A program made the position numbers and the translations under genes. Positions 55,837 to 64,000 of a stretch of 64,000 nucleotides of DNA are shown one piece after another. This DNA is from Candidatus Kryptobacter tengchongensis. GTDB taxonomy: Bacteria > Bacteroidota > Ignavibacteria > Kryptoniales > Kryptoniaceae. The stretch is from contig FAON01000016.1 in the NCBI GenBank assembly GCA_001485605.1, forward strand, positions 1-64,000, in the 5' to 3' direction. Position 1 is the stretch's first letter, and every line of letters starts with the position of its first letter. The notes under the pieces were generated by a model that saw only the letters and a program-made list of their open reading frames with translations, was not told the origin of the DNA and did no database searches.

Positions 55837-56517
55837 ATGATAAAGGTGGGGGTTTCTTACTGTGATAGCAACCTTGAGAATTATATTAACTGGCTTAGGA
55901 GGGCATCTGTTGAAGTTGAGCCAGTGATTTTGTCTTATAAAGAACTTAACAGTGATGATCTTAAAAAATGTGATGCTCTTTTACTTACTGGAGGTGATGA
56001 TGTTCATCCTGAGTTTTATGGCGAGTCGGAGAGGGAAGGTGACAAATACAACCGTGATAGGGACTGGTTTGAATTTAAACTTCTTGATATTGCCTTTTCA
56101 AAGGATTTGCCAATTTTGGGGATTTGCAGGGGATTGCAGTTGACGAATGTTTATTTGCGTGGGAGTTTGGTTTTTGATATTCAAACGGTTATAGGGACAA
56201 ATCATCGCAAGGATGAAAATACTGGAGATGATAGGTTGCATAATATATTCGTTTTTGATGATTCAAAGCTTTTTAAAATTGTTGGAGAGAGGGAGGGGAT
56301 CGTTAATAGCAGTCATCATCAATCAGCTGATAGGATTGGTGAGAATTTGCGTATTAGTGCGAAGTGCGATGATGGGGTGATTGAAGGTCTTGAGTGGGTC
56401 GGTGATGATAGATTTGTTTTACTTGTTCAGTGGCATCCTGAAAGGATGAAAAATTTTGAGAGCGTTTTTTCAAGGAATTTGCTTGAGGCATTTATCAATT
56501 CAATTATTCAAAAATAA
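55837..56517 (+). CDS. Class I glutamine amidotransferase (gamma-glutamyl hydrolase type)
   Basis: The 226-residue protein has LLTGGDDVHPEFYG, the nucleophile Cys in GICRGLQL and the catalytic His in QWHPER. This is the peptidase C26 pattern of PuuD-like gamma-glutamyl-GABA hydrolases or para-aminobenzoate-type folate hydrolases. It has no synthetase partner nearby, so it probably acts as a stand-alone hydrolase of a gamma-glutamyl compound. Its start abuts the lpxK stop, so it may be carried along in the lipid A transcript without sharing its function. Confidence 0.85.
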   Translation: MIKVGVSYCDSNLENYINWLRRASVEVEPVILSYKELNSDDLKKCDALLLTGGDDVHPEFYGESEREGDKYNRDRDWFEFKLLDIAFSKDLPILGICRGLQLTNVYLRGSLVFDIQTVIGTNHRKDENTGDDRLHNIFVFDDSKLFKIVGEREGIVNSSHHQSADRIGENLRISAKCDDGVIEGLEWVGDDRFVLLVQWHPERMKNFESVFSRNLLEAFINSIIQK

Positions 56518-56535
56518 ATTCTGGAGGTTGAGGTA

Positions 56536-59337
56536 ATGGCGAAAAAATATGTTTATTTTTTCGGTGGTGGCAAAGCTGAAGGAGATGCTGATATGAAAAA
56601 GTTGCTTGGTGGGAAAGGTGCAAACCTTGCGGAGATGACGAACATAGGTTTGCCTGTGCCGCCTGGATTCACGATCACAACCGAGGTTTGCAGTTATTAT
56701 TACAAACATAATCAAACATATCCAAAGGGACTTGAAGAACAAGTTAGAAAGGCACTTGCTAAAGTTGAGAAACTTGTCGGAAGGAAGTTTGGTGATCCGA
56801 AAAATCCACTTCTCGTTTCGGTCAGGTCAGGTGCTCCTGTATCAATGCCCGGGATGATGGATACAATTTTAAATTTGGGTTTGAATGATGAAACGGTTAA
56901 GGGTTTAGTTGAACAAACTCAAAATGAAAGGTTTGCTTGGGATGCTTATAGAAGGTTTGTTCAGATGTATGGTGATGTTGTTCTCGGATTGAAACCAGAA
57001 ACGAAGGAGGAAAGAGACCCATTTGAGGTTTTAATTGAGGAGAAGAAGAAAGCCAGAGGAGTTGAACATGATATTGAACTCACGGCTGAAGATTTGAAGG
57101 AGCTTGTTTACGAGTTTAAAGAATTGATAAGAAAAAAGAAAGGGGTTGATTTTCCTGATGATCCGTGGGAACAGCTCTGGGGTGCAATCGGGGCTGTTTT
57201 CAGATCATGGATGAATCCTAGAGCTGTTGCTTATAGAAAAATTTACAACATTCCCGATGACATGGGAACTGCTGTTAATGTTCAAACGATGGTCTTTGGA
57301 AATATGGGAAATGATTCTGGAACTGGTGTTGCGTTTACGAGAAATCCCGCAACAGGCGAAAATGAATTTTATGGTGAGTTTTTGATGAATGCTCAAGGTG
57401 AAGATGTTGTTGCGGGGATAAGGACTCCATTGCCGATATCAAAGCTGAAAGAAGTCATGCCACATGTTTATGAGCAACTTCTTGAGGTTAGAAAGATTCT
57501 TGAGAGCAGGTTGAAAGATATGCAGGACATTGAATTTACGATAGAGCGTGGGAAACTTTATATGTTACAAACGCGCGCTGGAAAAAGAACAGGATTTGCT
57601 GCCATAAGGATAGCGGTTGATATGGTTGAGGAGGGTTTAATAACTAAAGAAGAAGCCTTATTGAGGATAGAGCCTGATGCTTTAAATCATCTTTTGAGAC
57701 CAATTTTTGACGCTGCTGAGAAGGAGAAAGCTATTAAAGATGGTCGCCTCCTTGCAAAGGGATTGCCTGCGGGTCCGGGTGCAGCAACTGGTAAAGTTGT
57801 ATTTCATTCTGAAGATGCTGAAGAGTGGGCAAGGCGTGGGGAAAAGGTAATTTTAACAAGAATTGAAACTTCGCCGGATGATATAAAAGGGATGTATGTA
57901 GCTGAGGGGATACTGACCTCTCGTGGAGGAATGACATCCCATGCAGCACTTGTTGCACGGCAGATGGGTAAAGTTTGTGTGGTCGGCTGTGGTGCGCTTG
58001 ATATTGACTATGTCAAAAAAGAAATAAGGGTTAACGGGCAGGTTATAAAAGAGGGAGATTATATCTCAATTGATGGATCAACGGGCGAAGTCATACTCGG
58101 AAAGATAACGACAAAGCCGAGTGAGGTTTTGCAGGTTTTGGTTGAAAAAACGCTTAATCCTGATGAAGCTCCTGTTTACAAGCAATTTGAGAAATTGATG
58201 AAATGGGCTGATGAAGTAAGGAAATTGAGAATAAGAACTAACGCTGACCTTCCAAAGCAAGCGGAGGTTGCCGTTGCATTTGGGGCTGAAGGAATTGGGT
58301 TAACCCGAACTGAGCACATGTTTTTTGAAGGTGATAGAATTATCTCAATGAGAAAAATGATCCTTGCTGATACGAAAGAAGAAAGAGAGGCAGCTTTAAA
58401 TGAGCTTTTACCTTTGCAAAGACAGGATTTTTATGGAATCTTTAAAGTTATGGGTGATAGACCTGTGACGATAAGGACGCTTGATCCACCGTTGCATGAA
58501 TTTTTACCGCACACGGATGAGGAGATAAAAGAGTTTTCTGAAAAAACGGGTATTCCTGAAGAAAAGATTCGTAGAAAGATTGCTGAACTTAAAGAATTTA
58601 ATCCGATGCTTGGTTTTAGAGGTTGTCGTCTTGGAATTGTTTATCCAGAAATTACAGCAATGCAAACAAGAGCGATTATTGAAGCAGCGTGCGATGTTGC
58701 CAAGGAAGGTATAAAAGTTAAACCAGAGATAATGATACCACTTGTTGGGCATGTAAATGAGCTCAAGAATCAAGAGAAGATCGTCCGTGAAGTTGCCGAA
58801 AAAGTTATGGAAGAAAAAGGTATTAAGATTGAATATTCTGTTGGCACTATGATTGAAGTTCCAAGAGCAGCGATAACAGCAGATGAGATAGCAACTGTTG
58901 CGGAGTTTTTCTCGTTTGGCACAAATGATTTGACACAGATGGGAATGGGGCTTTCAAGGGATGATTATGAGAAATTCATTTACAAATATCTTGACCTTGG
59001 AATTTACGATAAAGACCCATTCCAAACGATTGATGTTAAAGGCGTTGGTGAGTTGATGAAAATTGGTGTTCAAAAGGGTCGTTCTGTGAGACCGAATTTG
59101 AAAGTTGGAATTTGTGGGGAGCATGGCGGTGATCCAGCAACGATTGAATTTTGCCATAAAATTGGGCTTGATTATGTGAGTTGTTCGCCATATCGTGTTC
59201 CAATTGCGCGACTTGCTGCTGCACGAGCTGCGTTAATTTATGATGGAGTTGAGAAAACTGTCTCTGTAAAGAAAACGAACAAAAAAGCTGTAAAAAAGGT
59301 TAAGTCAAAAGTAAAGGCAAAGGTTAAAGCGCGATGA
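56536..59337 (+). CDS. ppdK: Pyruvate, phosphate dikinase
   Basis: PPDK interconverts pyruvate, ATP and phosphate with PEP, AMP and pyrophosphate. The 933-residue enzyme has [20 protein letters not shown] at the start, the swivelling phospho-His loop [16 protein letters not shown] and the C-terminal PEP site ([11 protein letters not shown] with the catalytic Cys). The last ~23 residues form an added Lys-rich tail ([15 protein letters not shown]...), unlike the usual end. It links to hppA, as both handle pyrophosphate. Ribosome site CTGGAGGTTGAGG; a strong terminator follows at 59345. Confidence 0.97.
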   Translation: MAKKYVYFFGGGKAEGDADMKKLLGGKGANLAEMTNIGLPVPPGFTITTEVCSYYYKHNQTYPKGLEEQVRKALAKVEKLVGRKFGDPKNPLLVSVRSGAPVSMPGMMDTILNLGLNDETVKGLVEQTQNERFAWDAYRRFVQMYGDVVLGLKPETKEERDPFEVLIEEKKKARGVEHDIELTAEDLKELVYEFKELIRKKKGVDFPDDPWEQLWGAIGAVFRSWMNPRAVAYRKIYNIPDDMGTAVNVQTMVFGNMGNDSGTGVAFTRNPATGENEFYGEFLMNAQGEDVVAGIRTPLPISKLKEVMPHVYEQLLEVRKILESRLKDMQDIEFTIERGKLYMLQTRAGKRTGFAAIRIAVDMVEEGLITKEEALLRIEPDALNHLLRPIFDAAEKEKAIKDGRLLAKGLPAGPGAATGKVVFHSEDAEEWARRGEKVILTRIETSPDDIKGMYVAEGILTSRGGMTSHAALVARQMGKVCVVGCGALDIDYVKKEIRVNGQVIKEGDYISIDGSTGEVILGKITTKPSEVLQVLVEKTLNPDEAPVYKQFEKLMKWADEVRKLRIRTNADLPKQAEVAVAFGAEGIGLTRTEHMFFEGDRIISMRKMILADTKEEREAALNELLPLQRQDFYGIFKVMGDRPVTIRTLDPPLHEFLPHTDEEIKEFSEKTGIPEEKIRRKIAELKEFNPMLGFRGCRLGIVYPEITAMQTRAIIEAACDVAKEGIKVKPEIMIPLVGHVNELKNQEKIVREVAEKVMEEKGIKIEYSVGTMIEVPRAAITADEIATVAEFFSFGTNDLTQMGMGLSRDDYEKFIYKYLDLGIYDKDPFQTIDVKGVGELMKIGVQKGRSVRPNLKVGICGEHGGDPATIEFCHKIGLDYVSCSPYRVPIARLAAARAALIYDGVEKTVSVKKTNKKAVKKVKSKVKAKVKAR

Positions 59338-59344
59338 ATTCAAG

Positions 59345-59371
59345 GCGGGGGATTTTACTCCCCCGCTTTTT
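59345..59371 (+). terminator. Rho-independent terminator after ppdK
   Basis: GCGGGGG and CCCCCGC pair perfectly (7 bp) around ATTTTACT, followed by TTTTT. It lies 8 nt after the ppdK stop and 32 nt before queA. Confidence 0.92.
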
Positions 59372-59402
59372 AAATTTAAAAAACAAGCATTTATAAAAGA
59401 TT

Positions 59403-60443
59403 ATGAAACTTTCAGATTTCAACTATCAACTTCCCAAAAATTTAATCGCGAAATATCCTGTTGAGCCAAGGGACAGTGCAAAGCTGCTCGTTGTTGACAG
59501 AAAAACGAAAACATTTGAAGATAAGATCTTTACTGATATAATTGATTACCTTGAGGAAGGTGATTCGCTTGTTATTAACAAGACGAAAGTTTTCCCAGCA
59601 AGATTGATAGGGCGGAAGGAGAAAACAGGAGCGAAAATTGAAATACTTTTGCTCCGTGAGCTTAATCCCGAGGAACATCTCTGGGATGTTTTAGTTGAGC
59701 CAGCTCGCAAAGTTAGGATTGGGAACAAAATCTACTTTGGTGATAATAACGAGGTATATTGTGAGGTTATTGATAACACTACATCCCGTGGAAGGACTTT
59801 AAAATTTCATTATACGGGTGATTTCTTCAGTTTCATAGAAAGGCATGGGGAAGTTCCGCTCCCACCTTACATAAAAAGACAACCTGATGAGAGAGACAAG
59901 GAATGGTATCAAACTGTTTATGCTGAGGTTGTCGGTTCTGTTGCTGCTCCAACGGCGGGGTTGCATTTTACTACAAGGTTATTGAAAAGAATTGAGAAAA
60001 AAGGTGTTAAGATCGTCCCTATCGTTCTTCATATAGGCATCGGGACATTCAGGAAAGTTGAAGTTGAAGATTTGAGCAAACATAGAATGGATTCTGAATA
60101 CTTTGAAATTTCCCCAGAGAGCGCTCGTATGATAAACGAGACAATTGATAAAAAGAAAAGCGTCGTTGCTGTTGGAACAAGCGTCGTGAGAGCGCTTGAG
60201 TCAAGTGTGACCGCAGATGGGCATGTAAAACCTTACAGGGGGTGGACGGATAAATTTATCTATCCACCGTATGATTTTAAAATAGTGAACAAACTTATAA
60301 CCAATTTCCACATGCCTGAATCAACACCTCTTATTCTTGCTGCTGCGTTTGCAGGGCTTGATCTTTTAATGCAGGCGTATAAGCATGCGATCAAAAGTGG
60401 TTATAGATTTTTAAGCTATGGCGATGCAATGCTTATAATCTAA
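59403..60443 (+). CDS. queA: tRNA preQ1(34) S-adenosylmethionine ribosyltransferase-isomerase
   Basis: QueA moves the ribosyl part of SAM onto preQ1 in tRNA to form epoxyqueuosine. The 346-residue protein starts MKLSDFNYQLPKNLIAKYP, followed by VINKTKVFPARLIGRK, GEVPLPPYIKR, SVAAPTAGLHFT and NFHMPESTPLIL, all standard QueA signatures. queF at 9812 makes preQ1 from preQ0. The ribosome site is not strong. The gene has its own unit after the ppdK terminator; the APC gene follows 27 nt later. Confidence 0.96.
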   Translation: MKLSDFNYQLPKNLIAKYPVEPRDSAKLLVVDRKTKTFEDKIFTDIIDYLEEGDSLVINKTKVFPARLIGRKEKTGAKIEILLLRELNPEEHLWDVLVEPARKVRIGNKIYFGDNNEVYCEVIDNTTSRGRTLKFHYTGDFFSFIERHGEVPLPPYIKRQPDERDKEWYQTVYAEVVGSVAAPTAGLHFTTRLLKRIEKKGVKIVPIVLHIGIGTFRKVEVEDLSKHRMDSEYFEISPESARMINETIDKKKSVVAVGTSVVRALESSVTADGHVKPYRGWTDKFIYPPYDFKIVNKLITNFHMPESTPLILAAAFAGLDLLMQAYKHAIKSGYRFLSYGDAMLII

Positions 60444-60470
60444 AACTAATCCCCCTTTGTTTTTTCCGCT

Positions 60471-62324
60471 ATGCGAACCCTGATTTTCTTTGTCATAAAT
60501 TTTTCACTTTTAATTATTTTTGCTCGTCTTCTTAGGAGAAAGAACCTGTTAAGTTATTTTGATTCTGGGCGATGGTGGATAACATGGTTTGCAGTTTCAA
60601 TCATAACATTGATGGATGAACTTACATCAATCTATTATGCGCCGTTTGAAGCATATAGGTTCATTGGAATAAAAGCGATAATTTATATAGCTCTTACTTC
60701 TCTTTTCATCCGTTTTCTTTCAACCAGAATGGTTGAAATAGCCGAGATCCTTGAGGTGCACGGCATAAAAGGTGGCGGAGTTTATTCATTTTCATATCTT
60801 GTTCTCGGTCCAACTGTTTCTTTTATAGCGGTTGCATCAATTCTTGTGGTATATATTTTGACTGCTTCAATTTCAACTGTAAGTGCAGTTGAAAACGGTC
60901 TTGCGTTTATTTCAATGCCTTCACATGTTAAGTTCGTTCTTAAAATTCTTCTCGTCTGGTTCATAGCGGGGCTTAATATCTTGGGGATAAGGGAGAATGC
61001 AAAATTTACATTTGCAATTTTTATTTTTGCCTCTTTTGTGCTTTTGAATTTAATCACTGGTGGAATTTTAAATTTTGAACAATCCTCGGTGATAAGAGTT
61101 AAAGAGGCGTTTTCACTTTTTTTATCAGACATCAATGATAAATCAATTTTTAAATCTTACGCAAATCTCGTAACAGGGATAGGAAGTTGCATCCTTGCTT
61201 ATTCTGGAATTGAGTCTGTTCTTCAGACGGCATCTCTTGTTAGAAGCTGGCATGATATAAGAAGAGCATATATTTTTCTTGCCCTCACAGTTGGGGTGGC
61301 GACACCGCTTATTGCTCTCTTCGCTCTTTCTTCAAACATTGAGCTTGAAAAACATGAAACAGATTTAATCCCAGCATTTGCTGAAAGTGTAAATGGCTAT
61401 TGGTTTGGAATAATTGTAAGTGCGCTTGCAAGCATAACCTTGATAATGGCTGTTAACACAGCAATGGTTGCATCCTCCGAATTGATAGAGAAAATATGCG
61501 AAAGATATAGCTTTCCGTGGCTGATGAAGTTGAATCGTCGTGGTTCACTTTATAGAATTCATGTTTTTAATGCAATTTTTTATTCACTCATACTTTTAAT
61601 AACGAGTGGAAGTCAGGCAGTGCTTGCCGAGATGTATGCTATTGGGCTTGTGGCAAGTTTTTCAATTAACATTGGCTCTCTTGTGATTTATCGTTATCGC
61701 ATGGGAACAAAGGAAATAACATATCATACATCAAGAACGGGTACCCTGATTCTTTTCATTATGACATTTAGCATTTTTATTTACATAGTTTTACATCGCA
61801 TTTATGGGGCTTTGTTATGGTTATTTATGACGCTTTTCTTTTTGTTTGCTGGATTAAGAATTTCAAAGTTTAGAGCCCCAGAGATCCCAGTCAGACGAAG
61901 CACCGATAGCCCTATGGATGTGGTTTTTGCAATTGCAGATATTGATTCCGATGAAATCCATATCCATTTCAAAAGACCAAAGGAAAACATTGAAAATGTT
62001 GATGCTAATTCAATTTATGTGAGTTTTTATTCGCCACGACTTGATAGACCTGAAAAAGGTTTACCAAGGCATTTTTGGATTTCAATTCAACCGAAAATGA
62101 ATTTGTTTGATATGATAGTTGGGTTGCTCAACACGATAAGATATGAAGTTCCATCCGAAAAGAAAATTCATATTCACTTTGGTTGGCCACTTTCATCTTG
62201 GATTGATAGATTATCAACTGGGATAATGGTTTATAACATCATAAATTTGCCTAAAAAGTTTCCGGAATTTATCTTTCATATTGATTACATCGCCGAAAAC
62301 GAAAAGAACGGAGGAAGAGATTGA
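60471..62324 (+). CDS. APC-superfamily transporter with C-terminal soluble domain
   Basis: The 617-residue protein has about 12-13 helices in the first ~460 residues, with the APC-fold features GGGVYSFSYLVLGP and AYSGIESVLQTASLV, then a ~150-residue hydrophilic C-terminal part. That part includes FAIADIDSDEIHIHFKRP and IHIHFGWPLSSWIDR and does not match a domain I know, though its fold might be regulatory. The substrate is probably an amino acid or amine, but this is weak inference. It overlaps ispD by 4 nt. Confidence 0.75.
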   Translation: MRTLIFFVINFSLLIIFARLLRRKNLLSYFDSGRWWITWFAVSIITLMDELTSIYYAPFEAYRFIGIKAIIYIALTSLFIRFLSTRMVEIAEILEVHGIKGGGVYSFSYLVLGPTVSFIAVASILVVYILTASISTVSAVENGLAFISMPSHVKFVLKILLVWFIAGLNILGIRENAKFTFAIFIFASFVLLNLITGGILNFEQSSVIRVKEAFSLFLSDINDKSIFKSYANLVTGIGSCILAYSGIESVLQTASLVRSWHDIRRAYIFLALTVGVATPLIALFALSSNIELEKHETDLIPAFAESVNGYWFGIIVSALASITLIMAVNTAMVASSELIEKICERYSFPWLMKLNRRGSLYRIHVFNAIFYSLILLITSGSQAVLAEMYAIGLVASFSINIGSLVIYRYRMGTKEITYHTSRTGTLILFIMTFSIFIYIVLHRIYGALLWLFMTLFFLFAGLRISKFRAPEIPVRRSTDSPMDVVFAIADIDSDEIHIHFKRPKENIENVDANSIYVSFYSPRLDRPEKGLPRHFWISIQPKMNLFDMIVGLLNTIRYEVPSEKKIHIHFGWPLSSWIDRLSTGIMVYNIINLPKKFPEFIFHIDYIAENEKNGGRD

Positions 62325-63007
62325 AGGTAACTGCAATAATTCCAGCTGGAGGATATGGAAGGAGAATGAACGCGGGTATACATAAACAGCTGATAGAGAT
62401 ATCTGGAAAGCCGATTTTAGTTCATACGCTTGAGAAATTTCAAAATTGTAATTGCGTTGATTCTATAATAATAGCAACAGCTCCGGAAATTTTGCTTGAA
62501 GTTGAGAATCTTGTTAAGAAATTTAACATAACGAAAGTTGTTGAGGTCACAATCGGTGGAAATGAAAGACAGGATTCTGTTTACAATGCTTTGCAAATGA
62601 TGGTTTACCATCATACAGAGATAGTTGTTGTTCATGATGCGGTTAGACCTTTTATAACATGTGAAAAAATTTGTGAAGTTATTTCGGCTTGCAAGGAGAC
62701 CGGAGCAGCTATCCTTGCGGTTCGCCCAAAGGAAACTGTTAAGCTTGGTGGGGAGGACAGTTTTGTTGAAAGGACGCTTGATAGAAACTTGCTTTGGCTT
62801 GTGCAAACCCCACAGGCGTTTTATTATACAGTTTTACAACAGGCGTATAAAAAAGCTTATACTGATTCCTTTTATGGAACGGATGATTCATCTCTTGTTG
62901 AGCGAATTGGTGTCAAGGTCAAAATTGTTGAAGGGCTGTATGAAAATATAAAGATAACAACCCCGGAAGACATTGAATTTGCAAAAATGTTGCTTGAAGG
63001 GCGGTAA
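62321..63007 (+). CDS. ispD: 2-C-methyl-D-erythritol 4-phosphate cytidylyltransferase
   Basis: IspD activates MEP with CTP in the non-mevalonate isoprenoid pathway. The 228-residue protein has AIIPAGGYGRRMNAG with HKQLIEISGKPILVHTL (common form PKQ; His replaces Pro), VHDAVRPFI and VQTPQAFYY. It starts with TTG in an overlapping TTGA with the APC stop; GGAGG is 6-7 bases upstream and the conserved first residues support this start. It shows the cell makes isoprenoids by the MEP route, supplying UbiA and quinones. Confidence 0.94.
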   Translation: MKVTAIIPAGGYGRRMNAGIHKQLIEISGKPILVHTLEKFQNCNCVDSIIIATAPEILLEVENLVKKFNITKVVEVTIGGNERQDSVYNALQMMVYHHTEIVVVHDAVRPFITCEKICEVISACKETGAAILAVRPKETVKLGGEDSFVERTLDRNLLWLVQTPQAFYYTVLQQAYKKAYTDSFYGTDDSSLVERIGVKVKIVEGLYENIKITTPEDIEFAKMLLEGR

Positions 63008-63027
63008 ATTTTTTAAATTTTAAAAAA

Positions 63028-63101
63028 GCGCCTGTAGCTCAATTGGACAGAGCAGCGGACTTCGGATCCGCGGGTTGGGGGTTCGAGTCCCTCCAGGCGC
63101 G
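63028..63101 (+). tRNA. tRNA-Arg (anticodon TCG)
   Basis: The sequence folds as a normal cloverleaf. The acceptor stem is GCGCCTG (63028-63034) with CAGGCGC (63094-63100). The D-arm is GCTC...GAGC. The anticodon stem GCGGA/TCCGC encloses the loop CTTCGGA, giving anticodon TCG (reads CGA, and other CGN by wobble). The T-arm is GGGGG-TTCGAGT-CCCTC. G at 63101 is the discriminator, and CCA is not encoded. It lies 20 nt after ispD and may be cut from the same transcript. Confidence 0.95.
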
Positions 63102-63103
63102 CT

Positions 63104-63130
63104 AAAGAGAATTGCTTGATATTTCTCTTT
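63104..63130 (+). terminator. Weak hairpin after tRNA-Arg
   Basis: AAAGAGAA and TTCTCTTT pair perfectly around an 11-nt loop. The following bases are ATTGTGG, without a T-run, but part of the 3' arm is T-rich. It could end or stabilise the tRNA transcript. The next 130 bases up to the convergent gene hold no other feature. Confidence 0.4.
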
Positions 63131-63263
63131 ATTGTGGTTGATTTTAAGGCATCTTGCGACCTCATTGTTGCCCGATCTGAAGGGGTTATTTGAACAATGA
63201 TAAAAAAGAACTGTTCAGACAAACTTAAAAACAAATTTTCGTTAAAGTCATTCAATCTGTTTT

Positions 63264-64000
63264 TTAAATTTCCAAATCTTTTGAAATCAATTCTATATCC
63301 CCACCTGATGTAGAAGCTTTAATCGTTGTGCCAGAATTTGATTTTCCTATCCAGCCTTTGAGTTCAGAGTGTGACTTTGTTTCAATTTTTATAGGGAAGT
63401 CAACTTTTATATCTCCGCCGGATGTTTTAAAATCAATGTAGGCGTTTAAATTTGAAGGCGCATAAATTTTTACATCTCCGCCGGAGGAGGACAATCTTGT
63501 TATTCCCGAAGCCAAGATAAATTCAACATTTATATCACCACCAGATGAAGAAGCTGAAACAGAACCAGTTAGTTTGTTTATTGTTATATCACCACCTGAG
63601 GATTTTGCTTCAAGTTCTCCCTGGTATTCACTAACGATTATATCCCCTCCAGCTGTTTTTATTTCCCCGGAGCCTGCACAATTTCTAAGGCGTATATCCC
63701 CGCCTGCCGATGAAGCATAAGTCCTTCCCCTCAAATCCTTTGCATGGATGTCGCCACCTGCAGATGAAAGATCAAAGTTATTTGACTTAAAGTTTTCAAT
63801 CTTGATATCTCCGCCTGTGCTTTTCACAGTGAGATCGGATAAACTATCGGGTGCATTTACCACAAGCTGAGCCATTTCAACCCATTTTCTACCAAAAAGA
63901 AACAACTCGGAAAAATCAAACCAAGGAATTTTTTTCTTCCGTTTTATCTTAATAGTTAAGCTGTTTTCTCCTTCCTCAAATGAGATGTTGAGTTCTTTTA
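63264..64000 (-). CDS. DUF4097-like beta-solenoid protein, 5' end outside window
   Basis: The frame is open from the right edge to the stop at 63264, so the beginning of the gene is missing; the Met at 63905 is internal. The visible part has nine repeats of about 20 residues built on S-[ST/A]-GGDI (for example STGGDIKIENF, SSAGGDIHAKD, SSSGGDINVEF, TSGGDIKVDFP). This is typical of DUF4097/adhesin-like right-handed beta-solenoids. Such proteins are often envelope or surface proteins near sigma/anti-sigma genes. The part before the repeats (about 50 residues in view) includes a basic KIKRKKKIPW run. Function unknown. Confidence 0.75.
   Translation of the reverse strand, partial: KELNISFEEGENSLTIKIKRKKKIPWFDFSELFLFGRKWVEMAQLVVNAPDSLSDLTVKSTGGDIKIENFKSNNFDLSSAGGDIHAKDLRGRTYASSAGGDIRLRNCAGSGEIKTAGGDIIVSEYQGELEAKSSGGDITINKLTGSVSASSSGGDINVEFILASGITRLSSSGGDVKIYAPSNLNAYIDFKTSGGDIKVDFPIKIETKSHSELKGWIGKSNSGTTIKASTSGGDIELISKDLEI

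Overview
The window reads as ordinary chromosome of a low-GC, probably thermophilic, Gram-negative-type bacterium of the FCB (Bacteroidetes/Chlorobi/Ignavibacteria-like) assemblage; a Kryptonia- or Ignavibacteria-like lineage would fit, but this is inference from gene content only. Supporting signs are a C-terminal type IX secretion (T9SS) sorting domain, lipid A genes (lpxB, lpxK), an Omp85 protein, an SMC whose C-terminal ATPase motifs resemble FCB proteins, a membrane pyrophosphatase, a UbiA enzyme of the archaeal-lipid-like type, and Lys/Glu/Ile-rich proteins.

Layout. 1-870: the distal part of a CRISPR array (13 repeats of 30 nt) that runs off the left edge. 1011-4886: a promoter with a perfect palindromic operator, then ApbE flavin transferase, coiled-coil porin, FMN-binding protein and an internally duplicated membrane protein; this is the best candidate for a little-described system (envelope flavin electron transfer or metal uptake). 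4858-9685 (minus): SppA with a beta-barrel-like N-terminus, a dehydrogenase/acetyltransferase/zinc-ribbon fusion and NadE. 9812-13337: queF, then the minus-strand run dut, polysaccharide deacetylase, rsmI, IMPase and nikR. 13455-17255 (minus): proton/sodium pyrophosphatase, a cytochrome c fused to a beta-barrel, and a DUF2231 protein, divergent from a two-component system at 17418-19501. 19600-28674 (plus): larC, priA, Omp85, ubiA, rnhB, yraN, cstA. 28955-32737: a giant secreted protein of 14 repeats (two predicted seven-bladed propellers) with cohesin-like, dockerin-like and T9SS domains. 32818-35970: plsY, htrA, purB. 35979-36227: a small broken gene. 36277-41104: aldehyde dehydrogenase and a large hybrid histidine kinase. 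41085-42843 (minus): ppx/gppA and prmA. 42966-45977: NfeD, stomatin, PfkB kinase. 46138-53630: membrane-anchored GH2 enzyme, smc, HAD phosphatase, isoprenylcysteine-methyltransferase-like protein. 53645-63101: lpxB, lpxK, glutamine amidotransferase, PPDK, queA, APC transporter, ispD, tRNA-Arg(TCG). 63264-64000 (minus): a repeat-rich DUF4097-like protein cut by the right edge.

Connections. queF and queA lie at separate places and both serve queuosine synthesis. NikR and LarC both concern nickel, without a nickel enzyme in view. The flavin cassette and the cytochrome-barrel protein both look like envelope redox machinery. Genes are tightly packed, with many ATGA-type overlaps, two TTG starts and two GTG starts. 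No phage, insertion sequence, rRNA or cas gene is visible. All assignments come from reading motifs and domain order; no database search was run.
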